The notes: a model not told the origin generated them from the letters alone. A DNA stretch of 64,000 nucleotides from Pseudomonas fluvialis (GCF_002234375.1 NZ_NMQV01000002.1:1-64000); one strand, 5' to 3'. Positions 19,040 through 31,232 are shown, numbered from the stretch's first letter. Made by a program: numbers and translations.

Positions 19040-20707
19040 GTGCTGGCTCGCGACTATCCACTGCGTGTGCTGCTGCTGGCCAGTGAAGATCACTGGCTGG
19101 TGTCGCTGCGTGCCTGCGTGCAGGCGTTGCAGGGGCAGGTGCAGCTGATCAGTGCGCCGTCCTGGAGTGCCGCCTGTGCCCTGTGCGTGGACGAAGACCT
19201 ATCGCCGCTGGCGCAGGTATTGTTGGCCACGCCTGCGTTGCAACCGCCTGCCGGCCGCTGCAGCTTGCCGCTGATCCAGTTGCTGGAGGCTGACCAGCCG
19301 CCACCTGTGCAGGGCGACTGGTTGTACCGCAAGGAGCTGAGCGCCAGCCTGTTGCAGCGCAGCCTGCAGCATGTGGTGGAGCGCCACGCGCTGAGCCGGC
19401 GTTTGCAACAGCTCACCGAGCAGGATGCGCTGACCGGGATTGCCAACCGCCAGGGCTTTCATCGCCTGCTGGGGCTGCGTTTGGCGGCGGCACCGGGCCA
19501 GGTGCTGTTGGGCTTTCTCGATCTGGACAATTTCCGCTATGCCAATGACAGCCTGGGCCAGCAAGCCGGTGACCGGCTGATCCAGCAGGTGGTGGCACGC
19601 CTGAGCAGCCAGTTGCAGCCGGGCGAGCAACTGGCGCGGCTCGGCGGTGACGAATTTGCCCTGTTGCTGCAGGGGGGGGCGGATAGTCAACGTGCCCAGC
19701 AACTCGGCGAGCAGATCACCGCACAACTGGCCGAGCCCTACTGGCTGGATGGCGAGACCCTGTTGCTTGGCTGCAGCCTGGGCCTGGCCCAGGCGCGCGC
19801 CGGACAAAGTGCCGATCAGCTGCTCTGGCATGCCCAGCTGGCCATGCAGCAGGCCAAGGCCAGCCAGGGCTGTACCTACCAGTTGTATGACGAGCGCAGT
19901 GTGCTGGGGCGGCGCAGCCAGGCCGAGCGTGAAAGCGAATTGCGCCGAGCCCTGCGGCGTGATGAGCTGCAGCTGCATTACCAACCGCGCCTGTGTCTGC
20001 ACAGCCAGCAGGTGGTGGGTCTGGAGGCGCTGGTGCGCTGGCAGCACCCGGAGCTGGGCCTGCTCGGCCCCGACCAGTTCGTGCCGCTGGCCGAGGAAAG
20101 CGGCATGATCGTGCCGCTGGGCTACTGGGTGATGGCTCGTGCCATGCGCGACATGCAGTGGCTGTTGGGGCGCGGCCTGGCGCCGTTGCACATGGCGGTC
20201 AATCTGTCGTTCCGCCAATTCCAGGACAGCCAGCTGCTGGCCACCCTGCGCCGCCTGCTCGATGAGCGTGGCGTGGATGCACGCTGGCTGGAGTTCGAAC
20301 TGACCGAGACCGCAGTGATGCGCCGCAGCGATCAGGTGCGGCAGACCATGGATGCCCTGGGCGAGCTGGGCGTGCGCTTTGCCCTGGATGACTTCGGCAC
20401 CGGTTTCTCGTCCTTCCAGCACCTGGCCAGCCTGCCGATTGCCCTGCTGAAGATCGACAAGGGCTTCGTGGCCGGGCTGCAGGAGCATGCGGAAAAGCGC
20501 CGCCTGCTGCAGGCGATGATCAACCTGGCGCACAACCTTGACCTGCAGGTGGTAGCCGAAGGTGTCGAACTGCCGGCGCAACTGGAGTTGTTGCGCCAGT
20601 TTGGCTGCGATCAGGTGCAGGGCTATCTGATCAGTCGCGCCTTGCCGCTGGCCGAGCTGGCGCGCTTCCTGGTGTTTCGTCCGCGCCAGGGGCTGGCGTC
20701 AGTCTGA
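19040..20707 (+). CDS. GGDEF-EAL cyclic-di-GMP enzyme
   Basis: A 555-residue cytosolic protein. After about 120 N-terminal residues that look receiver-like but lack clear phosphorylation motifs, it has an intact GGDEF (LARLGGDEFALLL near residue 202) and an EAL domain (LEALVRWQHPELG near 330, DDFGTGFSSFQHL near 450). Both catalytic signatures are intact, so either synthesis or hydrolysis is possible; the positional P. aeruginosa counterpart PA5295 (ProE) is, from memory, a phosphodiesterase. GTG 19040 follows GGGGAAGG. A G8 run at 19672-19679 lies just after GGDEF. Its end overlaps the TetR gene by 9 bp. Confidence 0.88.
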   Translation: MLARDYPLRVLLLASEDHWLVSLRACVQALQGQVQLISAPSWSAACALCVDEDLSPLAQVLLATPALQPPAGRCSLPLIQLLEADQPPPVQGDWLYRKELSASLLQRSLQHVVERHALSRRLQQLTEQDALTGIANRQGFHRLLGLRLAAAPGQVLLGFLDLDNFRYANDSLGQQAGDRLIQQVVARLSSQLQPGEQLARLGGDEFALLLQGGADSQRAQQLGEQITAQLAEPYWLDGETLLLGCSLGLAQARAGQSADQLLWHAQLAMQQAKASQGCTYQLYDERSVLGRRSQAERESELRRALRRDELQLHYQPRLCLHSQQVVGLEALVRWQHPELGLLGPDQFVPLAEESGMIVPLGYWVMARAMRDMQWLLGRGLAPLHMAVNLSFRQFQDSQLLATLRRLLDERGVDARWLEFELTETAVMRRSDQVRQTMDALGELGVRFALDDFGTGFSSFQHLASLPIALLKIDKGFVAGLQEHAEKRRLLQAMINLAHNLDLQVVAEGVELPAQLELLRQFGCDQVQGYLISRALPLAELARFLVFRPRQGLASV

Positions 20708-21343
20708 CAGCGGCGCGCTGCGCCGCGGCAGCGCCGCCGGCAGGTACAGGCCCAGATAGGCTTCAAACACCCGCATGCCCTCGCTGGCCAGGCGCGGAGT
20801 GATCTGCCCGTGCAGTTGTACCGAGCGTGCATACACACGGTCACCCAGCTCCATGGCCAGGGCGAACACATCCACCTCATCGGGTAGCTGGGGCAGCGGG
20901 AAGTGACGGTTGAACAACGCCTGCAGGCGTTGGCCCAGCTCCAGGTCGTGCTGCTGGTCAGCCAGGGTCAGTTCGGCCAGGCCGTGCTGGGTGAGGATCA
21001 GCTGGCGCGCGGCGCTGTCGGTCGCATAGATGGCCAACATACGCTGCTCGACGATGCGCGCCAGGTCATGCCAGCTGTGCAGTGTGTCATGCGCCACGGG
21101 CTGTTCCAGGCAGCCGCGAAAGGCCGCATGCACCTCGCGGGTCAATGCTTCGAGGAGCGCCGGTACGCTGGCGAAGAAGTGGTACACCGAGGAGGGTGGG
21201 ATGCCCGCACGCTCGGCCACGGCATAGATGGTCAGCGCCGCCACGCCCTGCTCGGCGAGCAGGCTGCGGGCTGCGTTGAGGATCGTGGCGATGCGTGCCT
21301 GGCTGCTGGCGCGCGGCTTGCGTGGTGAGCTGGAACGGGACAT
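20699..21343 (-). CDS. TetR/AcrR family regulator downstream of spuI
   Basis: 214 residues with an N-terminal TetR helix-turn-helix (TIYAVAERAGIPPSSVYHFFAS, about residues 37-58) and a variable ligand domain. It lies 62 bp downstream of spuI on the same strand and may be co-transcribed. In P. aeruginosa, as I recall, the TetR regulator AguR of agmatine catabolism lies close to spuI, so this could be its counterpart although aguBA is 28 kb away here. That assignment is only positional. Confidence 0.8.
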   Translation of the reverse strand: MSRSSSPRKPRASSQARIATILNAARSLLAEQGVAALTIYAVAERAGIPPSSVYHFFASVPALLEALTREVHAAFRGCLEQPVAHDTLHSWHDLARIVEQRMLAIYATDSAARQLILTQHGLAELTLADQQHDLELGQRLQALFNRHFPLPQLPDEVDVFALAMELGDRVYARSVQLHGQITPRLASEGMRVFEAYLGLYLPAALPRRSAPLSD

Positions 21344-21405
21344 GCAAGGCTCCGGGGCAACGGCCTGCTATTGGACGCCAGGCCGGTGCCACAGGGCAAG
21401 TCACC

Positions 21406-22785
21406 CTATACGGTGTGCAGGTACCAGTTGTACTCGAGGTCGGAGATGGTGGTCTCGAACTCCTGCAGTTCGGCTTCCTTGCAGGCGACGAAGATATCAA
21501 TGTACTTCGGATCGATGTACTGGTTGAGCACTTCGCTGTCGTCCAGTTCGCGCAAGGCGTCGCGCAGGTTGTTGGGCAGGCTCTGCTCCAGCTGCTCGTA
21601 GGAGTTGCCCTCGATCGGTTCGCCCGGGTCGATCTGCCGGGTCAGGCCGTGGTGCACGCCAGCGAGGATAGCCGCCATCATCAGGTAGGGGTTGGCATCG
21701 GCGCCGGCCACGCGGTGCTCCAGGCGAATTGCATCGGCACTGCCGGTCGGTACGCGCAGGGCTACGGTGCGGTTGTCCAGGCCCCAGCTCGGCGCGTTGG
21801 GCACGTAGAACTGCGCGCCGAAGCGGCGGTAGGAGTTGACGTTGGGGCAGAGGAAGGCCATCGAGGCGGGCAGGGTCTCCAGCACGCCGCCGATGGCATG
21901 TCGCAGCGCGGTGTTTTGCAGGGGGTCTTCGCTGGCAAAGATGTTCTTGCCGGTCTTCTTGTCGATCAGCGAGATGTGCACATGTAGGCCGTTGCCGGCC
22001 TGGCCCGGGTAGGGCTTGGCCATGAAGGTGGTATCCATTTCATGGTCGTAGGCGATGTTCTTGATCAGGCGCTTGAGGAGCAGGGCGTGGTCGCAGGCCT
22101 TGATGGCATCCGGCACGTGGTGCAGGTTGACCTCGAACTGCGCCGGAGCACTTTCCTTGACGATGGCGTCAGCCGGGATGCCCTGTTCCTTGGCGGCTTC
22201 GAGGATGTCCTGCAGGCAGTCGGCATATTCGTCGAGGTCGTCGATCAGGTACACCTGGGTCGACTGCGGGCGCTTGCCCGACAGCGGTGAGCGTGGCGGC
22301 TGCGGACGGCCGTTCACGTTCTCCTGGTCGATCAGGTAGAACTCGATTTCGAAGGCGGCGCAGATGGTCAGGCCCAGCGCGTCGAACTTCTCCACGACCT
22401 GGCGCAGGACTTCGCGCGGGTCGGCGAAGAAGGGTGCGCCATCCAGCTCGTGCATGGTCATCAGCAGCTGGGCGGTCGGACGCTTCTGCCAGGGTTCGTT
22501 GCTCAGGGTGTTGGGGATGGGAAAGCAGACCCGGTCGGCATCGCCGATGTCCAGGCCCAGTCCGGTGCTTTCTACTGTAGAACCATTGATGTCGAGGGCA
22601 AAGATCGAGGCGGGCAGGTTGATGCCCTTGGCATATACCTTGTGCAGGCTGGCGCGTTCGATGCGCTTGCCGCGCACCACGCCGTTCATGTCTGCAATAA
22701 GCAGGTCGACGAACTGCACCTCAGGATGTTCCTTAAGGAACTCGTTCGCTTCATTGAGCGTAACGGCACTCGGGGGTACCGACAT
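21406..22785 (-). CDS. spuI: Gamma-glutamylpolyamine synthetase (glutamine synthetase family)
   Basis: Likely ligates glutamate to putrescine or another amine with ATP, the first step of the glutamylated pathway. The 459 residues show glutamine synthetase catalytic blocks (FEIEFYLID, KESAPAQFEVNLHH, NGLHVHISL) and the C-terminal EHRVAGADANPYL. It lacks the close similarity to housekeeping GlnA. Divergence from spuABCDEFGH matches the spuI arrangement in Pseudomonas. Confidence 0.87.
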   Translation of the reverse strand: MSVPPSAVTLNEANEFLKEHPEVQFVDLLIADMNGVVRGKRIERASLHKVYAKGINLPASIFALDINGSTVESTGLGLDIGDADRVCFPIPNTLSNEPWQKRPTAQLLMTMHELDGAPFFADPREVLRQVVEKFDALGLTICAAFEIEFYLIDQENVNGRPQPPRSPLSGKRPQSTQVYLIDDLDEYADCLQDILEAAKEQGIPADAIVKESAPAQFEVNLHHVPDAIKACDHALLLKRLIKNIAYDHEMDTTFMAKPYPGQAGNGLHVHISLIDKKTGKNIFASEDPLQNTALRHAIGGVLETLPASMAFLCPNVNSYRRFGAQFYVPNAPSWGLDNRTVALRVPTGSADAIRLEHRVAGADANPYLMMAAILAGVHHGLTRQIDPGEPIEGNSYEQLEQSLPNNLRDALRELDDSEVLNQYIDPKYIDIFVACKEAELQEFETTISDLEYNWYLHTV

Positions 22786-22821
22786 GATGCAACACCTTTC
22801 TTGTTAAAAATATCAATCACG

Positions 22822-22837
22822 CACTGCTGATGCAGTG
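22822..22837. promoter_or_regulatory. Inverted repeat near the spuI start
   Basis: CACTGC-TGAT-GCAGTG has perfect 6-bp arms, 37 bp upstream of the spuI ATG. It may be an operator or a leader hairpin in the spuI mRNA. Confidence 0.35.
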
Positions 22838-22969
22838 AGTCAATCTTAAAGCCCCTAGGCTGTCAATAGCGCCCTGTTTTGCTCTTTTTTGGTGCGTTGC
22901 GGCCTTTTATGGGGCGTCCAGGGTCGTGCAAAGGCGGCTGTCATGCGTTGCTCAGTGGCCTGTGTTTGA

Positions 22970-22996
22970 TTTTTTACAGCCCTATTGTGTAAAAAA
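22970..22996. promoter_or_regulatory. Inverted repeat in the spuI-spuA divergent promoter region
   Basis: TTTTTTACA, nine bases, then TGTAAAAAA: perfect 9-bp arms, 57 bp upstream of the spuA start. Its position suits control of the whole spuABCDEFGH operon. PauR is a reasonable but unproven ligand. Confidence 0.45.
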
Positions 22997-23052
22997 ATGA
23001 ACAAGGCTACTCTCGGTCGCAGCCCATAACAGCAATAAAACGGGTAAAGCCC

Positions 23053-23802
23053 ATGGCCGTCATGCCAGTCATCGGGGTCGTCGCCTGCATTCGCCAGGTC
23101 GGCCTGCACCCCTACCATATCGCCGGCGACAAGTACCTGCAGGCCATTCTCGCGGTCGGCGGACTGCCGTTGATTCTGCCGGCCCTGGGGCATGCCGTGA
23201 GTAGCGAAAGCCTGTTGGCGCAGGTGGATGGCCTGCTGCTCACCGGCTCGCCGAGCAATATCGAACCCCATCACTATAGCGGGCCTGCCGACAGCGCGCA
23301 GGGCTGCAGCGATCCGGCCCGCGACCACACCACCTTGCCCTTGATCCGTGCGGCCTGTGCCGCTGGTGTGCCGCTGCTGGGTATCTGCCGTGGTTTCCAG
23401 GAAATCAACGTGGCGCTGGGCGGCAGTCTGCATCCCGCCCTGTATCGGCTGCCTGGGCTGCTCGAGCACCGTGAGCCGGCCGAGGCAGATGCGGCGCTGC
23501 AGTACGCCGCGCGTCATGCGCTGCAGGTGCAGCCGGGCGGGCTGTTGGCTAGCCTGGGATTGCCTGTGGAATTTCCGGTCAATTCGCTGCACGGCCAGGG
23601 TATCGACCGCCTGGCGCCCGCGCTGCGGATTGAGGGGCGTGCTCCGGACGGCCTGATCGAGGCCGTGGCGCTGGATCCGACGCAGGGCTTTTTGCTCGGC
23701 GTACAGTGGCACCTGGAATGGCAAATGCAGTCCAATCCGCAGTCCCTGGCTATTTTTCAGGCGTTTGCCGAGGCCTGCCGGATGCGTCAGAAACAACGCT
23801 GA
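23053..23802 (+). CDS. spuA: Gamma-glutamyl-GABA hydrolase-type class I glutamine amidotransferase
   Basis: Cytosolic hydrolase of the PuuD type that removes glutamate from gamma-glutamyl-aminobutyrate. The catalytic cysteine lies in LLGICRGFQE (about residue 112) and the His-Glu pair in GVQWHLEWQ. Length 249 is normal. It is the first gene of spuABCDEFGH, with spuB beginning 41 bp after its stop. Confidence 0.9.
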   Translation: MAVMPVIGVVACIRQVGLHPYHIAGDKYLQAILAVGGLPLILPALGHAVSSESLLAQVDGLLLTGSPSNIEPHHYSGPADSAQGCSDPARDHTTLPLIRAACAAGVPLLGICRGFQEINVALGGSLHPALYRLPGLLEHREPAEADAALQYAARHALQVQPGGLLASLGLPVEFPVNSLHGQGIDRLAPALRIEGRAPDGLIEAVALDPTQGFLLGVQWHLEWQMQSNPQSLAIFQAFAEACRMRQKQR

Positions 23803-23843
23803 GGAACCGCGCAGGGCGGTTTCTCTTTCCAACCGAGGTTTGT

Positions 23844-25202
23844 ATGAGCGCCAAGCTTGACCAGCTGACCAGCTGGCTGAAAGAACGCAAGATCACCGAA
23901 GTCGAGTGCCTGATCAGCGACCTGACCGGGATTGCCCGCGGCAAGATCTCGCCCACCAACAAGTTCCTCGACGAGAAGGGCATGCGCCTGCCGGAGAGTG
24001 TGCTGCTGCAGACGGTGACCGGCGACTACGTGGAGGACGACATCTACTACGACCTGCTCGATGAAGCCGACATCGACATGTTCTGCCGTCCTGATCCGGC
24101 GGCCGTATTCCTGGTGCCCTGGGCGGTGGAGCCGACCGCCATGGTCATTCACGACACCTTCGACAAGCAGGGCAACCCCATCGAGCTGTCGCCGCGCAAC
24201 ATCCTCAAGAACGTGCTCAAGCTGTATGCCGACAAGGGCTGGAAGCCGATTGTCGCGCCGGAAATGGAGTTCTACCTGACCAAGCGCTGCGCCGACCCGG
24301 ATTTCCCGCTGGAGGCGCCGGTGGGCCGTTCCGGGCGTCCGGAAACCGGCCGGCAGAGTTTTTCCATCGATGCCGCCAACGAGTTCGACCCGCTGTTCGA
24401 GGACATGTACGACTGGTGCGAGCTGCAGGGCCTGGATCTGGATACGCTGATCCACGAGGAAGGTCCGGCGCAGATGGAGATCAACTTCCGGCATGGTGAT
24501 GCGCTGCACCTGGCCGATCAGATCCTGGTATTCAAGCGCACCATGCGTGAGGCGGCGCTCAAGCACGACGTGGCGGCGACCTTCATGGCCAAGCCGATCA
24601 CCGATCAGCCCGGCAGTGCCATGCATATCCACCAGAGCGTGGTGGATCTGAAAACCGGCAAGAACATCTTCTCCAATGACGACGGCAGCATGAGTGAGCT
24701 GTTCCTCAACCATATCGGTGGTCTGCAGAAGTACATCCCCGAGTTGTTGCCGCTGTTCGCCCCCAACGTCAACTCGTTCCGCCGCTTCCTGCCCGACACC
24801 TCGGCGCCGGTGAACGTCGAGTGGGGCGAAGAGAACCGCACCGTAGGCCTGCGTGTGCCCGAAGCCAACCCGCAGAACCGCCGGGTGGAAAACCGCCTGG
24901 CCGGGGCCGATGCCAACCCTTATCTGGTGCTCGCTGCCACCCTGCTGTGTGGCTACATCGGCATGGTCGAGGGTGTGCGCCCCAGTGCGCCGGTCAAGGG
25001 GCGCGGCTACGAGCGGCGCAACCTGCGCCTGCCGCTGACCATCGAGCAGGCCCTGGAACGCATGGAAGCCTGCAAGGATGCCGAGAAGTACCTCGGCGAG
25101 AAGTTCCTGCGTGGCTATGTAGCGGTCAAGCGTGCCGAGCACGAGAACTTCAAGCGGGTCATCAGCTCATGGGAGCGTGAATTCCTCCTGTTGTCGGTGT
25201 AA
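23844..25202 (+). CDS. spuB: Gamma-glutamylpolyamine synthetase (glutamine synthetase family)
   Basis: 452-residue paralogue of SpuI. Catalytic blocks include PEMEFYLTKRC, HEEGPAQMEINFRHGD, GSAMHIHQSV and ENRLAGADANPYLVLAA. ATG 23844 is chosen because GAGGT lies 7 bases upstream; the ORF is open further upstream across the end of spuA, but this is out of the conserved region. Two GS-like enzymes in one cluster probably differ in preferred amine (putrescine, cadaverine, spermidine or diaminopropane); the sequence does not tell which. Confidence 0.9.
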   Translation: MSAKLDQLTSWLKERKITEVECLISDLTGIARGKISPTNKFLDEKGMRLPESVLLQTVTGDYVEDDIYYDLLDEADIDMFCRPDPAAVFLVPWAVEPTAMVIHDTFDKQGNPIELSPRNILKNVLKLYADKGWKPIVAPEMEFYLTKRCADPDFPLEAPVGRSGRPETGRQSFSIDAANEFDPLFEDMYDWCELQGLDLDTLIHEEGPAQMEINFRHGDALHLADQILVFKRTMREAALKHDVAATFMAKPITDQPGSAMHIHQSVVDLKTGKNIFSNDDGSMSELFLNHIGGLQKYIPELLPLFAPNVNSFRRFLPDTSAPVNVEWGEENRTVGLRVPEANPQNRRVENRLAGADANPYLVLAATLLCGYIGMVEGVRPSAPVKGRGYERRNLRLPLTIEQALERMEACKDAEKYLGEKFLRGYVAVKRAEHENFKRVISSWEREFLLLSV

Positions 25203-25259
25203 CGCGCCAGCCATTCCAACCGCGGGCCACAGGGCCTCAGTCGTATAGGTGCCACAAGC

Positions 25260-26636
25260 ATGCAAGCGAGCAATTCCCAGCAAACCCAGGCGTGGCAGGC
25301 CATGAGTCGTGCCCATCACCTGGCTCCGTTCAGCGACTACCAGCAGCTGGCCGAAAAGGGCCCGCGCATCATCACCAAGGCCGATGGTGTGTACCTGTGG
25401 GATAGCGAGGGTCACAAGATCCTCGATGGCATGGCCGGGCTGTGGTGCGTAGCGGTCGGCTACGGACGCGAGGAGCTGGTCGAAGCGGCCGCCGCGCAGA
25501 TGCGCGAGCTGCCCTTCTACAACACCTTTTTCCAGACGGCCCACCCGCCGGTACTGGAGTTGGCCAAGGCGATTGCCGAGATTGCCCCGCCGGGCATGAA
25601 CCATGTGTTCTTCACGGGGGGCGGTTCGGAAGGCAACGACACCATGCTGCGTCTGGTGCGCCATTACTGGGCAGCCAAGGGCCAGCCGCAGAAGAAGGTA
25701 ATCATTGCCCGCGAGAACGCCTACCACGGCTCTACCGTGGCGGGGGCCAGCCTGGGCGGTATGAAGTACATGCATGAGCAGGGTGACCTGCCGATTCCCG
25801 GCATCGTGCATATCCCGCAGCCTTACTGGTTCGGCGAGGGCGGCGAGATGACCCCGGATGAGTTCGGCATCTGGGCCGCCGACCAGCTGGAGAAGAAGAT
25901 TCTCGAAGTAGGTGAGGACAAGGTCGCCGCCTTTATCGCCGAGCCGGTGCAGGGCGCGGGTGGCGTGATCATTCCACCGGACAGCTACTGGCCGCGTATC
26001 CGCGAGGTGTTGGCGCGCTACGACATCCTGTTCGTTGCCGACGAGGTGATCTGTGGGTTTGGTCGGACTGGCGAATGGTTCGGCAGCGACTACTACGGCA
26101 ACCAGCCCGACTTGATGACCATCGCCAAGGGCCTGACCTCCGGCTATGTGCCGATGGGCGGGTTGATCGTCAGCGACAAGGTATTCGAAGTCATCAACCA
26201 GGCCGGTGATTTCAACCATGGCTTTACCTACTCCGGGCATCCCGTGGCGGCGGCGGTGGCCTTGGCCAACCTGCGCATTCTCCGTGACGAGGGGGTAGTG
26301 GCCCGGGTCAAGGCAGAAACGGCACCGTATTTGCAGGCTCGTTTGCGTGAGCTTGCCGACCATCCGCTGGTGGGTGAGGTGCGTGGTTTGGGCCTGCTCG
26401 GTGCCATCGAGCTGGTGCAGGACAAGGCGCAGCGTAAGCGTTACCCGGCGGACTGGGCAGTGGGCATGATCTGTCGTGGGCATTGTTTCGCCAATGGCCT
26501 GATCATGCGCGCTGTAGGCGACACCATGATCATTGCCCCGCCGCTGGTGATCAGCCCGGCGGAAATCGATGAACTGGTGGCCAAGGCGCGCCTGTGCCTG
26601 GATCTGACCTTGGCCGAGGTGCAGGCGCGGGCTTGA
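25260..26636 (+). CDS. spuC: Polyamine:pyruvate aminotransferase (class III, PLP)
   Basis: Transfers the amino group of putrescine (and often cadaverine) to pyruvate, giving 4-aminobutanal and alanine. The 458 residues show [13 protein letters not shown] and the PLP-lysine segment [15 protein letters not shown] (about residue 290). Alanine formed here could enter the dadX-dadA route encoded upstream in the window. It is followed after 114 bp by spuD. Confidence 0.93.
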   Translation: MQASNSQQTQAWQAMSRAHHLAPFSDYQQLAEKGPRIITKADGVYLWDSEGHKILDGMAGLWCVAVGYGREELVEAAAAQMRELPFYNTFFQTAHPPVLELAKAIAEIAPPGMNHVFFTGGGSEGNDTMLRLVRHYWAAKGQPQKKVIIARENAYHGSTVAGASLGGMKYMHEQGDLPIPGIVHIPQPYWFGEGGEMTPDEFGIWAADQLEKKILEVGEDKVAAFIAEPVQGAGGVIIPPDSYWPRIREVLARYDILFVADEVICGFGRTGEWFGSDYYGNQPDLMTIAKGLTSGYVPMGGLIVSDKVFEVINQAGDFNHGFTYSGHPVAAAVALANLRILRDEGVVARVKAETAPYLQARLRELADHPLVGEVRGLGLLGAIELVQDKAQRKRYPADWAVGMICRGHCFANGLIMRAVGDTMIIAPPLVISPAEIDELVAKARLCLDLTLAEVQARA

Positions 26637-26681
26637 GTGGGCGGGCATTGCTTGCCAGACTTGACCCCGTGCCTTGGCTAG

Positions 26682-27851
<1,170 letters not shown>

Positions 27852-27862
27852 CCCGCGACAGG

Positions 27863-29122
<1,260 letters not shown>

Positions 29123-29129
29123 CAGTGTT

Positions 29130-29147
29130 GCCCGGCCATGGCCGGGC
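29130..29147 (+). terminator. Hairpin between spuE and spuF
   Basis: The 18-bp palindrome GCCCGGCCAT/GGCCGGGC can fold just after the spuE stop. It has no T tract and is best read as an attenuating or stabilising element like the pair after spuD. Confidence 0.45.
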
Positions 29148-29172
29148 CGTATTTCTTCGGGAGTTCCAATTC

Positions 29173-30327
29173 ATGGCTGTTGCCTCCAGTGCCTACAAGA
29201 AAGCCCTCGAGGGCGCCCAGCAACCCAAGGAGGTGCTGGTCAAGATCGAGCGGGTGACCAAGAAGTTCGACGAGACGGTGGCCGTCGAGGAAGTCTCGCT
29301 GACCATCAACAAGGGCGAGATCTTTGCGCTGCTGGGTGGCTCGGGTTCAGGCAAGTCGACCCTGCTGCGCATGCTGGCCGGCTTCGAACGCCCTACCGAG
29401 GGACGTATTTTCCTTGATGGCGAGGACATTACCGATCTGCCGCCCTATGAGCGGCCGATCAACATGATGTTCCAGTCCTATGCGCTGTTCCCGCATATGA
29501 GCGTGGCGCAGAACATTGCTTTCGGCCTCAAGCAGGACAAGCTGCCACAGGCCGAGATCGATGCGCGCGTGGCGGAGATGCTCAAGCTGGTGCACATGAC
29601 CCAGTACGCCAAGCGCAAGCCGCACCAGCTGTCCGGCGGCCAGCGTCAGCGCGTGGCCCTGGCCCGCTCGCTGGCCAAGCGCCCCAAGCTGCTGCTGCTC
29701 GATGAGCCGATGGGCGCGCTGGACAAGAAGCTGCGCTCGCAGATGCAGCTGGAGCTGGTGGAGATCATCGAGCGGGTCGGCGTGACCTGCGTGATGGTGA
29801 CCCACGATCAGGAAGAAGCCATGACCATGGCCCAGCGTATCGCCATCATGCACCACGGCTGGATTGCGCAGATCGGCAGCCCGGTGGATATCTACGAGAC
29901 ACCGGCCAGCCGGCTGGTTTGCGAATTCATCGGCAACGTCAACCTGTTCGAAGGGGAGATCACCACCGACGATGCGGACCACGCGATCATCAACTGCCCC
30001 CAGTTGGACCAGCCGATCTATATCGGCCATGGTATTTCCACGCGTGCCGAAGACCGGCATCTCACCTATGCCCTGCGCCCGGAAAAACTGCTGATGGCCA
30101 CCAGCTTGCCGGCTGAGCATGAGCATCCGCAGTACAACTGGTGCGCGGGCCACGTGCACGATATCGCCTACCTGGGCGGCCACTCGGTGTACTTCGTCAA
30201 GCTGGGCTCGGGTCAGGTCGTGCAGTGCTTCATCGCCAATGCCGAGCGCCGTGGCAAGCGTCCGACCTGGGATGATCCGGTGGTGGTGTACTGGGAAGAC
30301 GACAGCGGCGTGGTACTGCAATCATGA
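29173..30327 (+). CDS. spuF: Polyamine ABC transporter ATP-binding protein
   Basis: 384-residue ATPase of the PotA/PotG type energising SpuDEGH import. Walker A GGSGSGKST, signature LSGGQRQRVALARSLA, Walker B LLLLDEPMGALDKK and the switch histidine THDQEEAMTMA are all present, followed by a C-terminal TOBE-like regulatory domain (YALRPEKLLM). GGGAG precedes ATG 29173. The stop overlaps the spuG start (ATGA). Confidence 0.95.
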   Translation: MAVASSAYKKALEGAQQPKEVLVKIERVTKKFDETVAVEEVSLTINKGEIFALLGGSGSGKSTLLRMLAGFERPTEGRIFLDGEDITDLPPYERPINMMFQSYALFPHMSVAQNIAFGLKQDKLPQAEIDARVAEMLKLVHMTQYAKRKPHQLSGGQRQRVALARSLAKRPKLLLLDEPMGALDKKLRSQMQLELVEIIERVGVTCVMVTHDQEEAMTMAQRIAIMHHGWIAQIGSPVDIYETPASRLVCEFIGNVNLFEGEITTDDADHAIINCPQLDQPIYIGHGISTRAEDRHLTYALRPEKLLMATSLPAEHEHPQYNWCAGHVHDIAYLGGHSVYFVKLGSGQVVQCFIANAERRGKRPTWDDPVVVYWEDDSGVVLQS

Positions 30328-31232
30328 AACTGAGCAAGCTCAAGCGCTATCTGCCCAAGGGGCGGCATGCGGTGATCGGCGTGCCCTTCGTCTGGCTGTT
30401 CCTGTTCTTTCTGCTGCCGTTCTTCATCGTCCTGAAGATCAGCTTTGCCGAAGCAGATGTGGCCATTCCCCCCTATACCGACGTGTTCAGCTGGGCCGAT
30501 AACCAGCTGACCATCCTGCTCAACTTCGGCAACTACGTATTCCTCAGCGAGGACGCACTGTATCTGGCAGCCTACCTGGGGTCGCTGAAGATTGCCTTCG
30601 TCAGCACCCTGCTCTGCCTGTTGATCGGCTACCCGATGGCCTATGCCATTGCCCGGGCGCCCAAGGAAATGCAGACCGTCTACCTGTTGCTGATCATGAT
30701 GCCGACCTGGACGGCCATCCTGATCCGTGTCTACGCCTGGATGGGCATTCTCAGCAATAACGGTCTGCTCAACAGCCTGTTGATGGGCTTGGGACTGATC
30801 AGCGAACCGCTGCAGATCCTCAATACCAACCTGGCCGTGTATATCGGCATTGTCTACTCGTACCTGCCGTTCATGGTGTTGCCGCTGTATGCCAACCTGG
30901 TCAAGCATGACCAGAGCCTGCTGGAGGCGGCGGCTGATCTCGGTTCGCGCAACTTCAACAGTTTTTGGCGTATCACCGTGCCGCTATCGAAGAACGGCAT
31001 CATCGCCGGCTGCATGCTGGTGTTCATCCCGGTGGTGGGTGAGTTCGTCATCCCCGAGCTGCTTGGCGGGCCGGAGACGCTGATGATCGGCAAGGTACTG
31101 TGGCAGGAGTTCTTCAACAACCGCGACTGGCCGGTGGCATCCGCCCTGGCGGTGGTCATGCTGGCGATCCTGCTGGTGCCGATCATCCTGTTCAACCGTA
31201 ACCAGGCCAAGGAAATGGAGGGCAGAGCATGA
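30324..31232 (+). CDS. spuG: Polyamine ABC transporter permease
   Basis: 302-residue inner-membrane permease with about six helices and the EAA loop EAAADLGSRNFNSFWRITVP that contacts SpuF. It overlaps spuF by 4 bp. The C terminus AKEMEGRA is repeated in altered form (AKDMEERA) at the end of the small ORF that follows, evidence of a local duplication. Confidence 0.95.
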   Translation: MKLSKLKRYLPKGRHAVIGVPFVWLFLFFLLPFFIVLKISFAEADVAIPPYTDVFSWADNQLTILLNFGNYVFLSEDALYLAAYLGSLKIAFVSTLLCLLIGYPMAYAIARAPKEMQTVYLLLIMMPTWTAILIRVYAWMGILSNNGLLNSLLMGLGLISEPLQILNTNLAVYIGIVYSYLPFMVLPLYANLVKHDQSLLEAAADLGSRNFNSFWRITVPLSKNGIIAGCMLVFIPVVGEFVIPELLGGPETLMIGKVLWQEFFNNRDWPVASALAVVMLAILLVPIILFNRNQAKEMEGRA

